A DNA stretch of 64,000 nt, from assembly GCA_951812525.1 (NCBI GenBank), contig OX638316.1:1500506-1564505 (forward strand), given 5' to 3'. A program made the translations under genes and the position numbers. This DNA comes from an uncultured Poribacteria bacterium. GTDB taxonomy: Bacteria; Poribacteria; WGA-4E; WGA-3G. How positions within the stretch are numbered: position 1 is the stretch's first letter; every line of letters begins with the position of its first letter. The notes below the pieces were generated by a model. That model had not been told where the DNA came from. It did no database searches and saw only the letters and a program-made list of their open reading frames with translations. Below, piece by piece: positions 61,372 to 64,000 of the stretch.

Positions 61372-62541
61372 ATGGCACTGAATTCCACAACAATTCCTTT
61401 CTGGCGAGATGTTCGCGTGCTGCGCGTGCTGCTCCAAGTCCTTTTCCTTATTGGCGTGCTCTTGTTAGCGGGCATCCTCTACACAAATATGGTCAGAGGG
61501 TTGGAAAATCTTGGGCTAACGCTCAACCTCGATTTTCTGAAAAATGAAGCGGGATTTGATATCTCCGAAGGGATTGAATACGAACCTTCAGATACCTATC
61601 TCAAGGCGTTTTCAGTAGGAGTGGTGAACACCCTAAAGGTGAGTCTCATCGGAATTGTATGCGCAACAATTCTGGGGCTCATTGTCGGTATCGCTCGCCT
61701 TTCCAGGAACTGGTTAATCCGAACCATAGCTGCCGCCTATGTCGAATGTTTCCGAAACATTCCGCTTCTACTCCAGATACTGTTTTGGTACACCGCTGTA
61801 ATCCTTCAATTGCCTAGGGTTCGGGACAGTGTTTCGTTATTCGGAGGCGTTTTCATTAACCAACGAGGGGTTTACCTGCCCTCACCTGAGCCTACTTCCG
61901 GCTTGAAAGTGTGGGGTAGCTTTCTCCTCGCAGGTCTTATCTTAGCGATAATTCTCTATGTACTACGTGCAAGAAAACTGCGCCAACTGGAGCTTCCTGG
62001 ATTTCGTGCCAAGTGGGCACTACCTGCCTTCTTAATCGTCGCACTTCTCGGATGGTTTCTGACACCAGAAAAACCGTTTACACTGGATTTACCTGTCTTG
62101 ACAGGTTTTAACTTCGTTGGTGGACTAAGTTTTTCACCTGAATTCTCCGCCCTTTTAATCGGACTGACTGTTTATACTGGAGCATTCATCGCCGAAGTGG
62201 TGAGAAGTGGCATACAAGCCGTCGTAAAAGGGCAACGAGAGGCAGCAAGAGCTGTCGGCTTAAGCGAAGCACAAACCCTGCAGCTCATCGTGCTACCACA
62301 AGCTGTCCCGATCATCGTGCCGCCGCTCACGAGTCAGTACCTCAACCTCGCCAAGAACTCCAGTTTGGCTATTGCGATCGGTTTTCCTGATGTCTTCAGC
62401 ATTGGCAACACAATGATGCTCCAAACAGGACAATCCATACCTGTGTTCGCAATGATTATGGTAAGTTATCTGATTATGAGTTTAACGACATCGGCGGGTA
62501 TGAACTGGTACAACCGCTGGATTAACCGTATTGGACGATGA
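61372..62541 (+). CDS. aapQ: General L-amino acid ABC transporter, permease
   Basis: This is a 389-residue inner-membrane permease of the AapQ/BztB type. An N-terminal helix (VLLQVLFLIGVLLLAGILYT) is followed by a periplasmic segment (LDFLKNEAGFDISEGIEY) conserved in the family, then the HisM-type core with AYVECFRNIPLLLQILFWYT. A long insert lies before the EAA loop (EVVRSGIQAVVKGQREAARA, VGLSEAQTLQLIVLPQA), which docks the ATPase. It pairs with AapM to form the channel. The start codon follows an A-tract with no strong Shine-Dalgarno; a 140-bp gap of repeat-like sequence separates it from aapJ. Confidence 0.95.
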   Translation: MALNSTTIPFWRDVRVLRVLLQVLFLIGVLLLAGILYTNMVRGLENLGLTLNLDFLKNEAGFDISEGIEYEPSDTYLKAFSVGVVNTLKVSLIGIVCATILGLIVGIARLSRNWLIRTIAAAYVECFRNIPLLLQILFWYTAVILQLPRVRDSVSLFGGVFINQRGVYLPSPEPTSGLKVWGSFLLAGLILAIILYVLRARKLRQLELPGFRAKWALPAFLIVALLGWFLTPEKPFTLDLPVLTGFNFVGGLSFSPEFSALLIGLTVYTGAFIAEVVRSGIQAVVKGQREAARAVGLSEAQTLQLIVLPQAVPIIVPPLTSQYLNLAKNSSLAIAIGFPDVFSIGNTMMLQTGQSIPVFAMIMVSYLIMSLTTSAGMNWYNRWINRIGR

Positions 62542-62603
62542 TTAAGAAATTTAAAAAGGAGACAAGGGCAAACTGAATAGGGCATAACTATCCCTATTCT
62601 TTA

Positions 62604-62630
62604 GCCCTGTAAGGGCGAAATGTCTATAGA
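62604..62630 (+). repeat. REP-like element overlapping the aapM start
   Basis: GCCCT-GTA-AGGGC (62604-62616) followed by the tail GAAATGTCTATAGA is a member of the same family found at 9452-9480, 12809-12837 and 59946-59972. Its AAGGG arm can serve as a ribosome-binding site, and its ATG is the aapM start codon. Confidence 0.65.
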
Positions 62631-63867
62631 GACTGAATCAAAGCTTACAGAAGAAATTAGACCGCCTAAGAGTTCAACGAGTGTTTTGCCTTGGCTGAAA
62701 GAAAACCTCTTTAGCACATGGTACAATAGTCTCCTAACCCTCGTCGCCCTCGGCTTTGTGGTTTTTGTTTTAAAAGGCATTTTGACTTGGGCATTCACGG
62801 ACGCGAATTGGGGCGTTATCCCTGCCAATCTACAACTTTTTGCAATCGGTGCCTATCCGAAAGCCGAAGTATGGCGCGTGTGGATTGTCCTCTATACAGT
62901 GTGTGCGTTGGCAGGCTTAAGCGGCGGAATCTGGGGCGGATTGACGCTAAGATTTGCTGTCAGCATCGCAGGATTTGGGATCGTATGTACCGTGCTGCCG
63001 ATTAATCTGTCAACCTTGGGCTGGACAACACGAGGATGGATATTAGGTGGTGTAGCGTTGCTCGCAGCGCTACTCTTTCTCGGCACTCGTATGACGCGGT
63101 CCGCATCTGTTACTGGGAACGGAGATTTACTACCAAAAATACGCCGCTGGGTCCTCATAGGATGGGTCCTCTCTTTCCCGTGGACGCTGATAATGCTACG
63201 CGGTTTCGGTGAGAACGCTGTCCTCACAACAAATTGGGGTGGACTTCTGCTAACCCTGATTCTGGCAGCCACCGGTATCTGCTTCTGTTTTCCACTTGGT
63301 GTCTTGTTGGCATTGGGACGGCGGAGCACTTTACCGGCTGTCAAATGGGTCTCAACGGCTTATATTGAGACAGTCCGTGGCGTGCCGTTGGTCGCAATTC
63401 TGTTCATGGCACAGGTCGTAATCCCGATTTTCATGCCAGACAACATTCGGCTTGATAAAGTCTTGAGGGCTATGCTGGGAATAACACTTTTCTCTGCCGC
63501 TTACATGGCGGAGAACGTCCGAGGTGGGCTTCAATCAATTCCAAGAGGGCAGTATGAGGCAGCACAAGCAGTCGGGCTCAACTATCCACTGATGACGCTA
63601 TTTATCGTTTTGCCACAAGCACTCCGCTCTGTCATACCAGCGATTGTTGGGCAATTCATAGCACTCTTCAAGGATACATCTCTTGTTACCATCGTCGGAC
63701 TACTCGATCTTTTGGGTATAGCGAAAACTGTTATTGCAAACCCCGATTGGCTCGGACTGCAAGCCGAGGTATACATCTTCGTTGCAGTAATCTATTTTGT
63801 TTTTAGTTATTCAATGTCCTATGTAAGCCAGAAAATAGAAGAAGCACTCGGCGTCGGAATAACCTAA
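62620..63867 (+). CDS. aapM: General L-amino acid ABC transporter, permease
   Basis: This is a 415-residue partner permease of the AapM/BztC type. After a cytoplasmic N-terminus come helices (LLTLVALGFVVFVLKGILTW and others), the family motif ENLFSTWYNSLLTL, a TLILAATGICFCFPLGVLLA segment, the loop STAYIETVRGVPLVAILFMA, and the EAA loop (NVRGGLQSIPRGQYEAAQAV, GLNYPLMTLFIVLPQALR). Length and order match the family. The initiation codon and first residues (MSIETE) lie inside a dispersed REP-like hairpin element; no alternative start is obvious. The ATPase gene follows after 36 bp. Confidence 0.94.
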   Translation: MSIETESKLTEEIRPPKSSTSVLPWLKENLFSTWYNSLLTLVALGFVVFVLKGILTWAFTDANWGVIPANLQLFAIGAYPKAEVWRVWIVLYTVCALAGLSGGIWGGLTLRFAVSIAGFGIVCTVLPINLSTLGWTTRGWILGGVALLAALLFLGTRMTRSASVTGNGDLLPKIRRWVLIGWVLSFPWTLIMLRGFGENAVLTTNWGGLLLTLILAATGICFCFPLGVLLALGRRSTLPAVKWVSTAYIETVRGVPLVAILFMAQVVIPIFMPDNIRLDKVLRAMLGITLFSAAYMAENVRGGLQSIPRGQYEAAQAVGLNYPLMTLFIVLPQALRSVIPAIVGQFIALFKDTSLVTIVGLLDLLGIAKTVIANPDWLGLQAEVYIFVAVIYFVFSYSMSYVSQKIEEALGVGIT

Positions 63868-63903
63868 TGCTTTTTAACCGGAAATCGGATCAAGGAATAA
63901 AAT

Positions 63904-64000
63904 ATGGCTAATATTGAAAACGTGCTGAACGATCCAATTATTGTATGTGAGGATGTACACAAATGGTTTGACGATTTCCATGTCCTCAAAGGCGTTACAA
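63904..64000 (+). CDS. aapP: Amino acid ABC transporter ATP-binding protein, 5' end only
   Basis: Only the first 32 codons are inside the window. MANIENVLNDPIIVCEDVHK, then WFDDFHVLKGVT, matches the start of polar amino-acid ABC ATPases of the AapP/GlnQ type, with the A-loop position HKWF before the first strand. The Walker motifs lie beyond the window end. As the fourth gene in order after aapJ, aapQ and aapM, it would power the transporter. Confidence 0.85.
   Translation, partial: MANIENVLNDPIIVCEDVHKWFDDFHVLKGVT

Overview
The window most likely comes from a member of Candidatus Poribacteria or a close relative. This is inference. It rests on three secreted proteins that end in the same FlgD/Ig-like C-terminal domain with a PNPFNPETWIP-type motif, on the mix of Phytanoyl-CoA and TauD dioxygenases, enolase-superfamily and LamG proteins, and on many dispersed intergenic hairpins and decayed recombinases. 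I saw no rRNA, tRNA or CRISPR array.

Layout. 1-12.4 kb is mostly ordinary chromosome: the end of a sigma-54 activator, an M14 carboxypeptidase, two tandem HEAT-repeat lipoproteins, an enolase-superfamily enzyme, a TauD-type dioxygenase, and the tRNA-modification genes mnmA and miaA with a decapeptide-repeat membrane protein between them. 12.4-16.6 kb is a defence locus. A protein with a nuclease-like domain, a TIR domain and an APAZ domain overlaps a short prokaryotic Argonaute gene (a SPARTA-type pair with an extra N-terminal domain), followed by a HicB-like antitoxin gene. 17-23 kb holds small lipoproteins, a secreted HExxH protein, a coiled-coil membrane protein and a LamG protein. 23-40 kb is a mobile-DNA zone. 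It has five related tyrosine-recombinase copies (one intact), an intact insertion sequence with 8-bp target duplications, a broken IS5-type element, a TnpB remnant, a sigma factor/STAS pair, a TonB receptor and two ABC-2-type permeases. 40-49 kb carries a WD40-like secreted protein, small membrane proteins and a large LRR/YWTD/cohesin/dockerin protein. 49-53.5 kb is a second candidate defence or DNA-repair island: two DUF488 proteins and a RecQ helicase with an N-terminal OB-like domain, lying between two copies of a dispersed repeat. 53.7-64 kb is metabolism and transport: a YugP-type peptidase, VOC, PhyH, SCP2, an O6-alkylguanine transferase, a Cys/Met PLP enzyme, a TPR protein, and the aapJ-aapQ-aapM-aapP amino-acid transporter, which is cut by the window end.

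How genes work together. The TIR-APAZ/pAgo pair should form one guide-directed complex whose TIR domain is the toxic effector. The DUF488-DUF488-RecQ genes overlap or nearly touch and share one promoter. The sigma factor, STAS protein and small membrane protein look like a partner-switching regulatory set. The aap genes form a standard polar amino-acid uptake operon. Short hairpin repeats invade intergenic space throughout. In two places they supply coding sequence: the end of MnmA and the start of AapM.
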